From: Sphingomonas guangdongensis
GTDB lineage: Bacteria; Pseudomonadota; Alphaproteobacteria; Sphingomonadales; Sphingomonadaceae
Direction: 5' to 3'
Assembly: GCF_900199185.1 (NCBI RefSeq)
Contig: NZ_OBMI01000001.1
Coordinates: 1,054,001 to 1,118,000, forward strand
DNA length: 64,000 nt
Shown here: positions 47,181 to 55,458 of the stretch, piece after piece
Layout: each line of letters begins with the position of its first letter
How positions within the stretch are numbered: position 1 is the stretch's first letter
The notes under the pieces: generated by a model
Told to the model about the DNA's origin: nothing
Database searches by the model: none
What the model saw: the letters and a program-made list of their open reading frames with translations, nothing else
Program-made: the position numbers and the translations under genes

Positions 47181-48638
47181 TCAGAACAGTCCCGGCACCT
47201 CGCGCTGCGCGGTCGAGGGCCGCTCGGGCGAGAGCAGCTCCTGATCGGCCACACGCCGCGCCGCGGTGCCGACCGGAGCCGCGGAGATCGGCGTGCAACT
47301 GCGCCCCGCGAGGAAGTCGAGCGCGACCCTGACCGACGACTCGCGCGCGTCGCCGAGCGGAAAGGCCAGCTCGTCGCTCGCCGAGCAGGTCCGCTCCATG
47401 ACCCCCGCCAGCCCGTCGTAGTAGGCGCCCTGGCGATTGGCGTTCTGCGTCGCGAAGGCGACCACCCGCAGCCGGTCGTCGCATCCCGCCCGGTCGAGCG
47501 CGATCTGGCCGACCGGCTTGCCATAGGTGTTCGTGCCGACCAGCGCGGCGTTGGCGCGCAGGTACGGGATGAAGGCGTTGGTCACCAGCTCGCTGGCGGA
47601 GGCGGTACCGGACAGGCCGATGAAGGCGACCTTGGTCACGCCGACCGACTGCGACTGCGGCTGGAAGTAGCGGGTGCTGTTCTCCGCCGATTTGGCCGGA
47701 TTGAACGTCGTGTAGCTGAACACGTCGCTGCCGGTCCGGTCGCGGCCCATCAGGTCGCCGAGCAGGTTGGCGATCGAGACGAGACCGCCGCCGTTGTAGC
47801 GCAGATCGACGATCAGCTCGGTCACCCCGGCGCTGCGGAACTGCGCAAACGCGGCCCTGAGCGCCGGGTCGGCGGTCGAGATGAAGGTGCGCAGGTTGAC
47901 GTAGCCGACCCTGCGCCCGCCGTCGTCGATGATCCGCGCGCCGTACCGCGACGACACCGGCGTCAGCTCGTAATTGGCCTTGGCGACCGTCACCACGCGG
48001 CTGCCGGCAGTCGCATCGCTGATGCGGAAAGTGCGCGCGGTCCCCGGCGTGTCAGGGCCGAGCGAGCCGGTGACGCCCGCGCTGCCGTTGCTCGCGATCA
48101 GGTCGCTGACCGGACGCAGCGTCGCCTCGCTGGTGCCGATCGCCAGGATCTCCGTGCCCCGGTCAATCCCGGCGGCGAGCGCGGGCGCGCCCTCGAACGC
48201 CTCGGCGACGATCACCCGGCGCTGCGCCGTGTTGGTGGTGAGGCGGAAGCCGAAGCCGGCGGTCTGGCCGGAGCTGTAGTAGGCGTTCTCGGCCGCGATC
48301 GAGGTGATGTAGGTGAAGTAGCGATCGCGTCGCTGCGCCCGGGCGGTCGCGGTGAGCGCGTCGATGTAGGTGTCGACGCTGGTATAGGGGGCGGGATCGA
48401 GCGTCGCCGGCAGCGTTTCCGGGAACAGATACCATTCGCGCAGCTGCGAAAGCGCCCAGTCCTGGCGCTCCCGCAGCGAGCAGCCGGCGGTCGCGGTGGG
48501 TGTCGGTGACGCGGTCGGAACCGGCGTCGGGGTGGGGCTCGGCGTCGTGGAAACCGTGCCCGACGTGCCGCCACCACCACCGCCGCCGCACGCCGACAGC
48601 AGCGACAAGGTCAGGATGGCGGACAGGGTGCGACGCAT
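47181..48638 (-). CDS. S41 family C-terminal processing-type lipoprotein peptidase
   Basis: A 485-residue exported protease. A lipoprotein signal ends LSLLSAC, then seven glycines and a Thr/Pro repeat linker. A helical cap (RERQDWALSQLREWYLFPE), a PDZ-like part, and the S41 catalytic domain with VDLRYNGGG, SGTASASELVTNAF (catalytic Ser) and YGKPVGQ (catalytic Lys) follow. It probably acts on cell-envelope proteins or peptides. The ATG at 48638 gives the signal peptide; the frame is open 30 codons further. Confidence 0.9.
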   Translation of the reverse strand: MRRTLSAILTLSLLSACGGGGGGGTSGTVSTTPSPTPTPVPTASPTPTATAGCSLRERQDWALSQLREWYLFPETLPATLDPAPYTSVDTYIDALTATARAQRRDRYFTYITSIAAENAYYSSGQTAGFGFRLTTNTAQRRVIVAEAFEGAPALAAGIDRGTEILAIGTSEATLRPVSDLIASNGSAGVTGSLGPDTPGTARTFRISDATAGSRVVTVAKANYELTPVSSRYGARIIDDGGRRVGYVNLRTFISTADPALRAAFAQFRSAGVTELIVDLRYNGGGLVSIANLLGDLMGRDRTGSDVFSYTTFNPAKSAENSTRYFQPQSQSVGVTKVAFIGLSGTASASELVTNAFIPYLRANAALVGTNTYGKPVGQIALDRAGCDDRLRVVAFATQNANRQGAYYDGLAGVMERTCSASDELAFPLGDARESSVRVALDFLAGRSCTPISAAPVGTAARRVADQELLSPERPSTAQREVPGLF

Positions 48639-48696
48639 GACTGATTTCCTCAACACGGACAACGCCTTAGCAGATCTGGGCGGTCGAGTCCCACGA

Positions 48697-49293
48697 TCAA
48701 GCCACCTGTTCGACCGCGAACGTACCAAGCGGGGATGGCGCCAGCAGCGCTTCCGGTGCCGTCGTCTCCGCGGCCAGCCACGCCGCCCAGTCGCTGCGTT
48801 CGAGCACCAGCACTTGTCGGTCGTGGTACGGGGCTATGTCCGGACCCGGCGCACCGGTCAGCATGGTGTAGGCTTCGCCGACCTGCGGGTCCGCGCGCCA
48901 CAGGCCGGCAATCGCGAACCACGCCTCTCCGGCCTTGGTGAAGCGCCACTTGGTCTTGCGCGCCCTTTTGGGCGCGTCGGGCGGCGGATCGGTGAACTCG
49001 TAGAAGGCGTCGGCGACGATCAGGCAGCGGCCGTGCGGGAAGCGCCGCCCCTCCGACCGGAAGTTGTACACCGGCCGCCCGCCCGGCCCGGGCCAGCTCC
49101 ACCGCCTGACGACCAGCTCGGCGCCGGTGCCGCCCGCCGCCGTGCGCAGGATCGCGTTGCGATCGGTGATCCGGATGCTGTCGCGCGGCTCTAGGTTGGG
49201 GAGTCCCTCGGGGAAGTCGAGCGGGATGCGCAGCTGCTGAATGTCGTCGCGGATCAGCCCGGCGGCCACGCGGTTCGACTGTTCATTGCACAT
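48697..49293 (-). CDS. SRAP domain protein (YedK/HMCES-like)
   Basis: A 198-residue SOS-response-associated peptidase-type protein. Cys2 is at the N-terminus (MCNEQSNR), as needed to form a thiazolidine crosslink with abasic sites, and Asn3 plus later ADAFYEFTD (Glu) and APYHDRQVLVL (His) complete the active site. Such proteins shield abasic sites in single-stranded DNA. It overlaps the end of ung by 11 bp, coupling the protein that makes abasic sites with the one that protects them. Confidence 0.9.
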   Translation of the reverse strand: MCNEQSNRVAAGLIRDDIQQLRIPLDFPEGLPNLEPRDSIRITDRNAILRTAAGGTGAELVVRRWSWPGPGGRPVYNFRSEGRRFPHGRCLIVADAFYEFTDPPPDAPKRARKTKWRFTKAGEAWFAIAGLWRADPQVGEAYTMLTGAPGPDIAPYHDRQVLVLERSDWAAWLAAETTAPEALLAPSPLGTFAVEQVA

Positions 49294-49975
49294 CGGCGAC
49301 CTCCGGCAGCGTCCAGTCGATCTGCCCGCGCCCGTTAGCCGCGAGCCAGGCGTTGACGCGCGAGAAGGGCCGGCTGCCGAGGAAGCCGCGACGCGCCGAC
49401 AGCGGGGAGGGGTGGGCGCTGGTCAGCACCAGGTGACGCGCACCGTCGATCAGCACGGCCTTCTTCGCGGCATGATTGCCCCACAGGATAAAGGCGACGG
49501 GCGCGACGCCGTCGCTGACCGTCCGGATCACCGCGTCGGTCACCACTTCCCACCCGCGCCCGGCGTGGGACCCGGCCGCGCCGCCGCGCACGCTGAGCGT
49601 CGCATTGAGGAGGAGCACGCCCTGCCGTGCCCAGGCGTCGAGCCGGCCGTGGCCGGGTGCCGGCACCCCCAGGTCGCTCGCCAGCTCGGCAAAGATGTTG
49701 CGCAGGCTGGGCGGCGGCTTGATGCCGGCGGGCACGGAGAAGGCCAGGCCGTGCGCCTGCCCCGGACCATGATAGGGATCCTGGCCGAGGATCACGACCC
49801 GCGCCTGCTCGGGCGCGGTCAGGGCAAGCGCGTGGAGCCGCGCCGCGACCGGCGGGTAGACGGGGTGCCCGGCCGCTTCCTCCGCCGCCGCAAAGCCTTC
49901 GGCGGCGGTCAGCGCCGCCGCGACCCGGGGATCGTCGCCGAGCGTCCGCCAGGCGGGGGGAAGGGTGATCGCCAC
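49283..49975 (-). CDS. ung: Uracil-DNA glycosylase
   Basis: Family 1 UDG that excises uracil and leaves an abasic site; 230 residues. The motifs GQDPYHGPGQAHGLAFSV, LLLNATLSVR and HPSPLSARRGF are all present. The GTG at 49975 is used because it gives a normal length; the open frame goes 25 codons further. It is upstream of and overlaps the SRAP gene, and is divergent from csaA. Confidence 0.95.
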   Translation of the reverse strand: MAITLPPAWRTLGDDPRVAAALTAAEGFAAAEEAAGHPVYPPVAARLHALALTAPEQARVVILGQDPYHGPGQAHGLAFSVPAGIKPPPSLRNIFAELASDLGVPAPGHGRLDAWARQGVLLLNATLSVRGGAAGSHAGRGWEVVTDAVIRTVSDGVAPVAFILWGNHAAKKAVLIDGARHLVLTSAHPSPLSARRGFLGSRPFSRVNAWLAANGRGQIDWTLPEVADVQ

Positions 49976-50022
49976 GCCCGATTGGCTGTGGCACAGCGGC
50001 TGCGCTGTCAATGGAGCCTGCC

Positions 50023-50394
50023 ATGCACGTGTCCCACGCCGCCGACGCACCGGTCGCGCCGACCATCACCTTTGACCAGTTCCTGGCCGTCGACATCCGG
50101 ATCGGTACGATCGTCGAGGCACGCGACTTCCCGGAGGCGCGCAAGCCCGCGTATCGCCTCCTGATCGATTTCGGCCCGGTGATCGGCCGCAAGGCCTCAT
50201 CGGCGCAGATAACGGAGCATTATGCGCCGGGCACGCTGGTCGGGCGTCAGGTCGCCGCCGTGGTCAACTTCCCGCCGCGCCAGATCGGGCCGATGATGTC
50301 GGAGGTGCTGACGCTCGGCTTCCCCGACGCCGACGGAAAGGTCGTGCTGGTGGCTCCGAGCGAGCCTGTACCGAACGGCGGGCGCCTGTTCTGA
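50023..50394 (+). CDS. csaA: tRNA-binding domain protein CsaA
   Basis: A 123-residue single OB-fold tRNA-binding protein with proposed chaperone activity for export. The pattern ITFDQFLAVDIRIGTIVEA, KPAYRLLIDFG and NFPPRQIGPMMSEVLTLGF is characteristic. The ATG at 50023 has GGAG 6 bases before it; another ATG lies 12 bp upstream. Confidence 0.9.
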   Translation: MHVSHAADAPVAPTITFDQFLAVDIRIGTIVEARDFPEARKPAYRLLIDFGPVIGRKASSAQITEHYAPGTLVGRQVAAVVNFPPRQIGPMMSEVLTLGFPDADGKVVLVAPSEPVPNGGRLF

Positions 50395-50403
50395 CTGCGG
50401 CGG

Positions 50404-50616
50404 TCAGCGCGGCAGCGCCGGCGCGTCACGGGTGCCGCGAAGCCGCACTGCCCCGGCAAGCGCGAGCGTCGCGCCGAAGAACGCGACCGCCGCCCACCAG
50501 TGATACGGCGTCGGGCGGAAGTGCTCCAGCGTCATCTTGACGAGCGACAGGAAGGATCCGAGGCTCGCGAGCAGCAAGGCGAGCTTCAGCGTCAGGTCGG
50601 TGATGCGGTCTACCAT
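50404..50616 (-). CDS. Small two-helix membrane protein, hypothetical
   Basis: A 70-residue protein with two hydrophobic stretches, at about residues 10-27 and 42-58, and a basic end. The ATG at 50616 has a GGAG site upstream (AACGGAGCGCGAC). No family recognised. It lies between convergent csaA and the ubiG gap. Confidence 0.6.
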   Translation of the reverse strand: MVDRITDLTLKLALLLASLGSFLSLVKMTLEHFRPTPYHWWAAVAFFGATLALAGAVRLRGTRDAPALPR

Positions 50617-50760
50617 GTCGCGCTCCGTTGCCGGCACCAGCCATAGCGCTGCAACCATTGCCGTTTCGCTAATCGCCGCGCGGCCGCAGGCGAGCGACGA
50701 GCTTGATTTTAGTGACGCCGCTGGAGTCAGGATCAACCGGCGCGCCATTGCGGGGTCGAG

Positions 50761-50812
50761 GCCCTTCGATACGCGCCTTCGCCAGCGCTCAGTCGCTACT
50801 CAGGACGAATGG
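50761..50812. repeat. Sphingomonad-type intergenic repeat overlapping the ubiG end
   Basis: The run CCCTTCGATACGCGCC...CTACTCAGGACGAATGG is typical of a repeat seen between genes of many sphingomonads. The last part of ubiG, including its stop (50796-50798), lies within it, so the UbiG tail SIRPE is encoded by the repeat. The remainder of the 50617-50795 gap shows no gene. Confidence 0.5.
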
Positions 50813-51548
50813 AAGTCGCCCGTGCGCTCACGAAATAGTCGAGCGCGGTCGAGTCGCTGAGCGCGAAACCGCGGATCGGCGAGAAGCCGAGGCCCTGCGT
50901 CTCCGTGACGCGCAGTCCCGCGTCCGCCAGCAGCGCCGTCAGCTCGTCGGGGGTCAGGAACTTGTCCCAGTCGTGGGTTCCGCGCGGGATCTGCCCGGTT
51001 CCCTCCGCCAGCGTGATCATCGCGAGCCGCGACAGTGGCGTGCGGTTGGGGGTGGAGAGCAGCAGCAGCCCGCCCGGCGCCAGCACGCCCGCCAGCCCGC
51101 GGACAAAGGCGGCGGCGTCCGTCACATGCTCGATCACCTCGAAGCTCACGACCAGGTCGAACTGCTCGCCGCGGACCGCCTCGGTATCACCAACGCGGTA
51201 GTCGATCGTGAGGCCGCTCGTCGCCGCGTGGGCGCGGGCCGCGCCGATGTTCTCGGCGGCCGCATCCACGCCCGTCACCGCCGCGCCCAGCCGGGCGAGC
51301 GGCTCGGCAAGCAGCCCGGCGCCGCAGCCCATGTCGAGCGCGCGCTTGCCAGCGAGGGGCGTGAAGCTCGCCGGATCGACATCGAAGTGGCGATCGACCG
51401 CCGCGCGCAGGAACTGCAATCGCGGCGGGTTCAGCCGGTGCAGCATCGCCGACGTCCCCTTCGGGTTCCACCAGTCGGCCGCCAGCCGCCCGAAATGCGC
51501 GGCCCCGGCCGGGTCGATGGTCGCGGCTGTTACTGTTGCGTCACTCAT
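50796..51548 (-). CDS. ubiG: Ubiquinone biosynthesis O-methyltransferase UbiG
   Basis: A SAM-dependent enzyme carrying out both O-methylations of ubiquinone synthesis; 250 residues. It has AHFGRLAADWWNPKG, ALDMGCGAGLLAEPLARLGA (motif I), and PRGTHDWDKFLTPDEL. Cofactor-binding residues are intact. It is divergent from lysC with 55 bp between starts, and its C-terminus runs into an intergenic repeat. Confidence 0.94.
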   Translation of the reverse strand: MSDATVTAATIDPAGAAHFGRLAADWWNPKGTSAMLHRLNPPRLQFLRAAVDRHFDVDPASFTPLAGKRALDMGCGAGLLAEPLARLGAAVTGVDAAAENIGAARAHAATSGLTIDYRVGDTEAVRGEQFDLVVSFEVIEHVTDAAAFVRGLAGVLAPGGLLLLSTPNRTPLSRLAMITLAEGTGQIPRGTHDWDKFLTPDELTALLADAGLRVTETQGLGFSPIRGFALSDSTALDYFVSARATSIRPE

Positions 51549-51603
51549 GGTGCCCTCTTATCAGGGCGCCCCGCCCACCTCCAAGGACGAAGCACTCCCG
51601 CCC

Positions 51604-52866
51604 ATGGCCCGCATCGTGATGAAGTTCGGCGGTACTTCCATGGCCGGGATCGAGCGCATCCGCACGGTGGCGCAGCGGGTCAAGCGCGAGTGGGCGGCGG
51701 GCAACGAGGTTGCGGTGGTCGTGTCCGCGATGGCGGGCGACACCGACCGGCTGGTCGGCTTCTGCCGCGAGGCGTCGCCGCTCTACGACGCGCGCGAATA
51801 TGATGTCGTCGTGTCGTCGGGCGAGCAGGTGACGAGCGGGCTGCTCGCGATCGCGCTCCAGGCGATCGGCGTGCCCGCGCGCAGCTGGCTCGGGTGGCAG
51901 CTGCCGATCCACACCTCCGATGCGTTCGCGAGCGCGCGGATCGGGTCGATCGACACAGCGGCGCTGGCTGAGAGCCTGGCGCGGCGGGAGGTCGCGGTGA
52001 TCCCCGGCTTTCAGGGCGTGGCCGACGACGGTCGCGTGACCACGCTCGGCCGCGGTGGCTCCGACACGTCGGCGGTCGCGGTCGCGGCGGCGATGGGCGC
52101 GGACCGCTGCGATATCTACACCGACGTCGACGGCGTTTACACGACCGACCCGCGCATCGTGCCGCGGGCGCGCAAGCTTTCCAAGGTCACCTACGAGGAG
52201 ATGCTGGAGCTCGCGAGCGTCGGCGCCAAGGTGCTTCAGACCCGCTCGGTCGGGCTCGCGATGAAGGAAGGGGTGCGCGTCCAGGTGCTGTCGTCCTTCA
52301 CCGGCGACGACGCGCCGATGGCCGACCAGCTGCCGGGGACGATGATCGTCGGCGAAGAGGAGATTGACGACGTGGAACGCCAGCTGATCACCGGCATCGC
52401 GCACGACAAGAACGAGGCGAAGATCACGCTGACCAGCGTGCCGGACAAGCCCGGCGCGGTCGCCAGCATCTTCGCGCCGCTCGCCGACGCCAGCATCAAC
52501 GTCGACATGATCATCCAGAACATCGCGCACGGGAAGGGTTCGACGGACGTCACCTTCACCGTGCCGTCGGCGGACCTCGCGCGGTCGATGGAGACGCTCA
52601 ACCAGGCGCGCGCCGCGATCGGCTTCGGCGAGCTGATCCACGATACGCGGGTTGCGAAGATCAGCGTGGTGGGTGTCGGGATGCGCAGCCACGCGGGCGT
52701 CGCCTCCACCATGTTCACGACGCTGGGCGCGCGCGGGATCAACGTCCAGGCGATCTCCACCAGCGAGATCAAGGTGAGCGTGCTGATCCACGAGGACGAG
52801 ACCGAGCTCGCGGTCCGCGTCCTCCACAGCGCTTACGGCCTGGATGCGGAGGACGCCGCCGGCTGA
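51604..52866 (+). CDS. lysC: Aspartate kinase
   Basis: The first step of the aspartate family pathway (Lys, Thr, Met, DAP); 420 residues. The N-terminal VMKFGGTSMAGIERI and the GRGGSDTSAVAVAAAM active-site region are typical. Two ACT regulatory modules end it (SVPDKPGAVASIF and VGVGMRSHAGVASTMF), so feedback by lysine or threonine is likely. The ATG at 51604 fits the family; the frame is open upstream through ubiG antisense. Confidence 0.95.
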   Translation: MARIVMKFGGTSMAGIERIRTVAQRVKREWAAGNEVAVVVSAMAGDTDRLVGFCREASPLYDAREYDVVVSSGEQVTSGLLAIALQAIGVPARSWLGWQLPIHTSDAFASARIGSIDTAALAESLARREVAVIPGFQGVADDGRVTTLGRGGSDTSAVAVAAAMGADRCDIYTDVDGVYTTDPRIVPRARKLSKVTYEEMLELASVGAKVLQTRSVGLAMKEGVRVQVLSSFTGDDAPMADQLPGTMIVGEEEIDDVERQLITGIAHDKNEAKITLTSVPDKPGAVASIFAPLADASINVDMIIQNIAHGKGSTDVTFTVPSADLARSMETLNQARAAIGFGELIHDTRVAKISVVGVGMRSHAGVASTMFTTLGARGINVQAISTSEIKVSVLIHEDETELAVRVLHSAYGLDAEDAAG

Positions 52867-52928
52867 AGGCCGGGAGCCGATCGCGGGCGTCGGCGTTCAC
52901 CGGGGCGACCGCTCGAAAGGACAGCTCC

Positions 52929-53381
52929 ATGCTTCGTTCCCTGCTCATCGGCATCATCGCCGGCCAGCGCGCCATGACCCCGCTCGCGCTCGCATCGGGC
53001 GCCGCGCGCCAGGGCAAGCTCGACGAGGGCACGCTGCCGTCGCTCCTCGCGCACCCGCTGGTCAGCGCCGGTACGGTCGCGATGGCGGGGGCGGAGATGG
53101 CGGGCGACAAGATGACCACCGCGCCCGACCGCACCGTGGCGGCCGGGCTGATCGGGCGGACGATCACGTCCGCGGCGGCGGGCGCCGCCTTCGCGCCCAA
53201 GGACCGGCGGGTTGCCGGCGCGGCCCTCGCCACCGCGGCGGCGCTCGCGACCTCGTTCGGCGGGCTCTGGCTGCGCAAGCGCGCGATGGCCCGTTACGGC
53301 CAGACCGCGAGCGGCTTCGTGGAGGACGCGCTGCTGGTCGGCAGCGGGCTGGCGGTCGCGCTGGCGCTGCCGCGACGCTAG
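52929..53381 (+). CDS. DUF4126 family membrane protein
   Basis: A 150-residue protein resembling DUF4126, with a start LIGIIAGQRAMTPLALASGAA and several weak hydrophobic helices rich in Ala and Gly. Function unknown. A GAAAGGA site lies upstream. Its stop shares the palindrome CTAG with the convergent phosphatase, as holA and parB do. Confidence 0.8.
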   Translation: MLRSLLIGIIAGQRAMTPLALASGAARQGKLDEGTLPSLLAHPLVSAGTVAMAGAEMAGDKMTTAPDRTVAAGLIGRTITSAAAGAAFAPKDRRVAGAALATAAALATSFGGLWLRKRAMARYGQTASGFVEDALLVGSGLAVALALPRR

Positions 53382-53857
53382 GGGTCGATCTGCGTCTTCG
53401 CGACGCTACCAGCCGCGATCGTCCAGACATCGCCGAAGTCCGGGTGGGTGAGCGGCGCGGGTCGCGCGCCGCCCAGCATCGCGACGATGTCCGGCACCGT
53501 GTTGCTGTGGCCGACGATCAGCACCGGTCCGCGCTCCGCCCGCAGCCGCTCGATCAACGCGGGGTCAGGCGCGGGACCATAGATCGTCGGGTTGAGGCCG
53601 CGCGCCGCGGCGAGCGGCGCGATCGTCGCGCGCGAGCGGCGGAAGTTGGTCACGTAGATCGCGGCGAGCGGCTTGCCTTCGAACCAGCGCACCAGCGCCG
53701 CGGCGCGCTGCCGGCCGACCTCGGTCAGCGCCGGGTCGCGCTCGCCCGCGGGCGTGTCGAAGTGACGAACAACGTGGATGGTCGGCGCGAGCGGCTGCGG
53801 CGCGGCGGCCGAGAGGCAGAGGCCGGCGGCGAGCAGCACGAGGAGCCGGCGGAGCAT
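53378..53857 (-). CDS. Exported histidine phosphatase family protein
   Basis: A 159-residue branch-1 histidine phosphatase. A signal peptide (about 1-18) leads to VVRHFDTPAGERDPALTEVGRQRA, where RHF replaces the usual RHG but the catalytic His remains, and GHSNTVPDI holds the second His. It likely acts in the periplasm; the substrate is not clear. It is convergent with DUF4126. Confidence 0.88.
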   Translation of the reverse strand: MLRRLLVLLAAGLCLSAAAPQPLAPTIHVVRHFDTPAGERDPALTEVGRQRAAALVRWFEGKPLAAIYVTNFRRSRATIAPLAAARGLNPTIYGPAPDPALIERLRAERGPVLIVGHSNTVPDIVAMLGGARPAPLTHPDFGDVWTIAAGSVAKTQIDP

Positions 53858-53867
53858 CGGGGCGATG

Positions 53868-54284
53868 CTACGCGCCGATCAGGTGCAGCGCCACCTGGCG
53901 CCGGTGCGGGCTGGCGCGATGTTCGAACAGGTAGATGCCCTGCCACGTCCCGAGCACCATCCGGCCGCCCGCGACCGGCACCGACAGGCTGGTCGCGGTC
54001 AGCGCCGCGCGCAGGTGCGCGGGCATGTCGTCCGGCCCCTCGTCGTCGTGCTCGTAGGCGGTGCTCTCCGGCGCGATCCGGGCGAAGTAGCGCTGCAGGT
54101 CGCGGCGCGCGGCGGGTGCGGCATTCTCCTGGATCAGCAGCGAGCAGCTGGTGTGCCGCACAAACAGCGTCAGCAGCCCGGTCGCGAGGCCCTGCGCAGC
54201 GACCCAGCCGGTCACCGCGGGGGTAAACTCGTGGAGGCCCGCACCAGGCGTCGAGAGCGTAAGCTGGTGCGCGGCCTGCTGCAT
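53868..54284 (-). CDS. YjbQ family protein
   Basis: A 138-residue member of the UPF0047/YjbQ family, marked by GLLTLFVRHTSCSLLIQENA, a Glu/His-rich YEHDDEGPDDMPAHLRA, and LGTWQGIYLFEHR. Some members have secondary thiamine-phosphate synthase activity; the physiological role is unsettled. It lies 10 bp upstream of the phosphatase gene. Confidence 0.9.
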   Translation of the reverse strand: MQQAAHQLTLSTPGAGLHEFTPAVTGWVAAQGLATGLLTLFVRHTSCSLLIQENAAPAARRDLQRYFARIAPESTAYEHDDEGPDDMPAHLRAALTATSLSVPVAGGRMVLGTWQGIYLFEHRASPHRRQVALHLIGA

Positions 54285-54338
54285 GCGGTCATCAATGCCC
54301 GATGGTGGCGCGGTGCGATAGCCCGCGCGGGCGCCGGA

Positions 54339-54620
54339 TCAGTAGTGCAGCCGGTTGCAGAGATCGAAGATCTGCCGGATCTTGGGATCATCGCTCCCGA
54401 ACTTGGCGCGCAGCTCCATGCGCTGCGCGCACACGGCGCGAGCCCGGGCGCTGTTGTCGGGTCGCGCTGCGCCCCCGCGCTCGCGCGCGATGCGGTCCGC
54501 GTGGTTGCGCATCGTCGAGCTGTGCACGCCGCTCTGGCCGACCGCCGATGGATCGATCTGCGCGTGTGCCCCGCTTGCGGCAAGCGCGACAGCTGTCATC
54601 AATCCCAGGATCGTGCGCAT
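54339..54620 (-). CDS. Small secreted hypothetical protein
   Basis: A 93-residue protein with a signal peptide (about 1-20, ending GAHAQ) and a short basic helical part with two cysteines (CAQRM and DLCNRLHY). No family recognised. Probably periplasmic. Confidence 0.65.
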   Translation of the reverse strand: MRTILGLMTAVALAASGAHAQIDPSAVGQSGVHSSTMRNHADRIARERGGAARPDNSARARAVCAQRMELRAKFGSDDPKIRQIFDLCNRLHY

Positions 54621-54726
54621 TGCTTCCTCCTCCGGTCGGTCAGCTCCGACGAATAAGGAGGCAAAGTGTCGCTTTCCAATGGATTACGACCAGGCGGGCC
54701 TGACCGGACGTGAGCCGTTGGCGTGC

Positions 54727-55374
54727 TCAGCCGGCGCGGAGCACCGTCCAGTCGGCCGGACACTGCGCCACCCGCTGCGGCTTCGCTTGTTCGCCGGCGA
54801 TCGTCCAGCACTCCTCGAAGATCGAGCAGTAGCAGGCCCGCACCGTGACGTGCCGGCGGGCGGCATCGAAGCGGTCGACCAGGCCGGCGTTGGCGGGGAC
54901 GCCCGGCACCCCGATGAACGATACCTCCTGCCCGGGGCGGAGCGCCGTCTGCACGATCGGCGTGCCGCGCAGCTGCATCGTCTGCCCGGCGCGGTAGCCG
55001 CAGCACGCCGCCAGCAGCGCGGTCGGGGTTGCGACGGCGCGCCCGCGGTAGCGCACCTCGACCGGCCCGATCAGCGCGGGGCCGAGCCCGTCGTTGACCA
55101 GCGACAACGCCACCACGCGCTCACCCGCCGTGGTATAGTTGGTGGTGCGCGCCGCGACGATCGGCCAGGCGGCGGCCTGCTGCATGCGCTGGGTCGCGCC
55201 GGCCTGGACGAAGGTGGCGTAGGCGACGACCAGCGAGATGATGAGGGCCGGCACACCGACCAGCAGGTGCCCGGCCATCGCGAACGGCAGCCAGCGCAGG
55301 ATCCGGCGGGTGGCCGCGTCGTCCAGCAAGGTCGGCCGCGCGCCGCTTGGGACCGGATCGGTCGGGTCGGTCAT
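54727..55374 (-). CDS. Membrane-anchored hypothetical protein
   Basis: A 215-residue protein with one strong helix at about residues 31-58 (FAMAGHLLVGVPALIISLVV) and a beta-rich extracytoplasmic part with NDGLGPALIGPVEVRYRG and several cysteines (CCGY, CYCSIFEECW). No family recognised. The cysteines may form disulfides in the periplasm. Confidence 0.7.
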   Translation of the reverse strand: MTDPTDPVPSGARPTLLDDAATRRILRWLPFAMAGHLLVGVPALIISLVVAYATFVQAGATQRMQQAAAWPIVAARTTNYTTAGERVVALSLVNDGLGPALIGPVEVRYRGRAVATPTALLAACCGYRAGQTMQLRGTPIVQTALRPGQEVSFIGVPGVPANAGLVDRFDAARRHVTVRACYCSIFEECWTIAGEQAKPQRVAQCPADWTVLRAG

Positions 55375-55458
55375 CCGGTGACGCTACGCCGCCGCGCGGC
55401 GGTTGCAAGCCGGGGTACGGCTTGCCGCGTTCCGCCGCCTCGCCTAACCCACGCGGCC

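Noticed and set aside
52365..52385. ACGTGGAAC half-site in lysC
   Set aside because: The left half does not match the parS palindrome, so it is a chance half-site in coding sequence.
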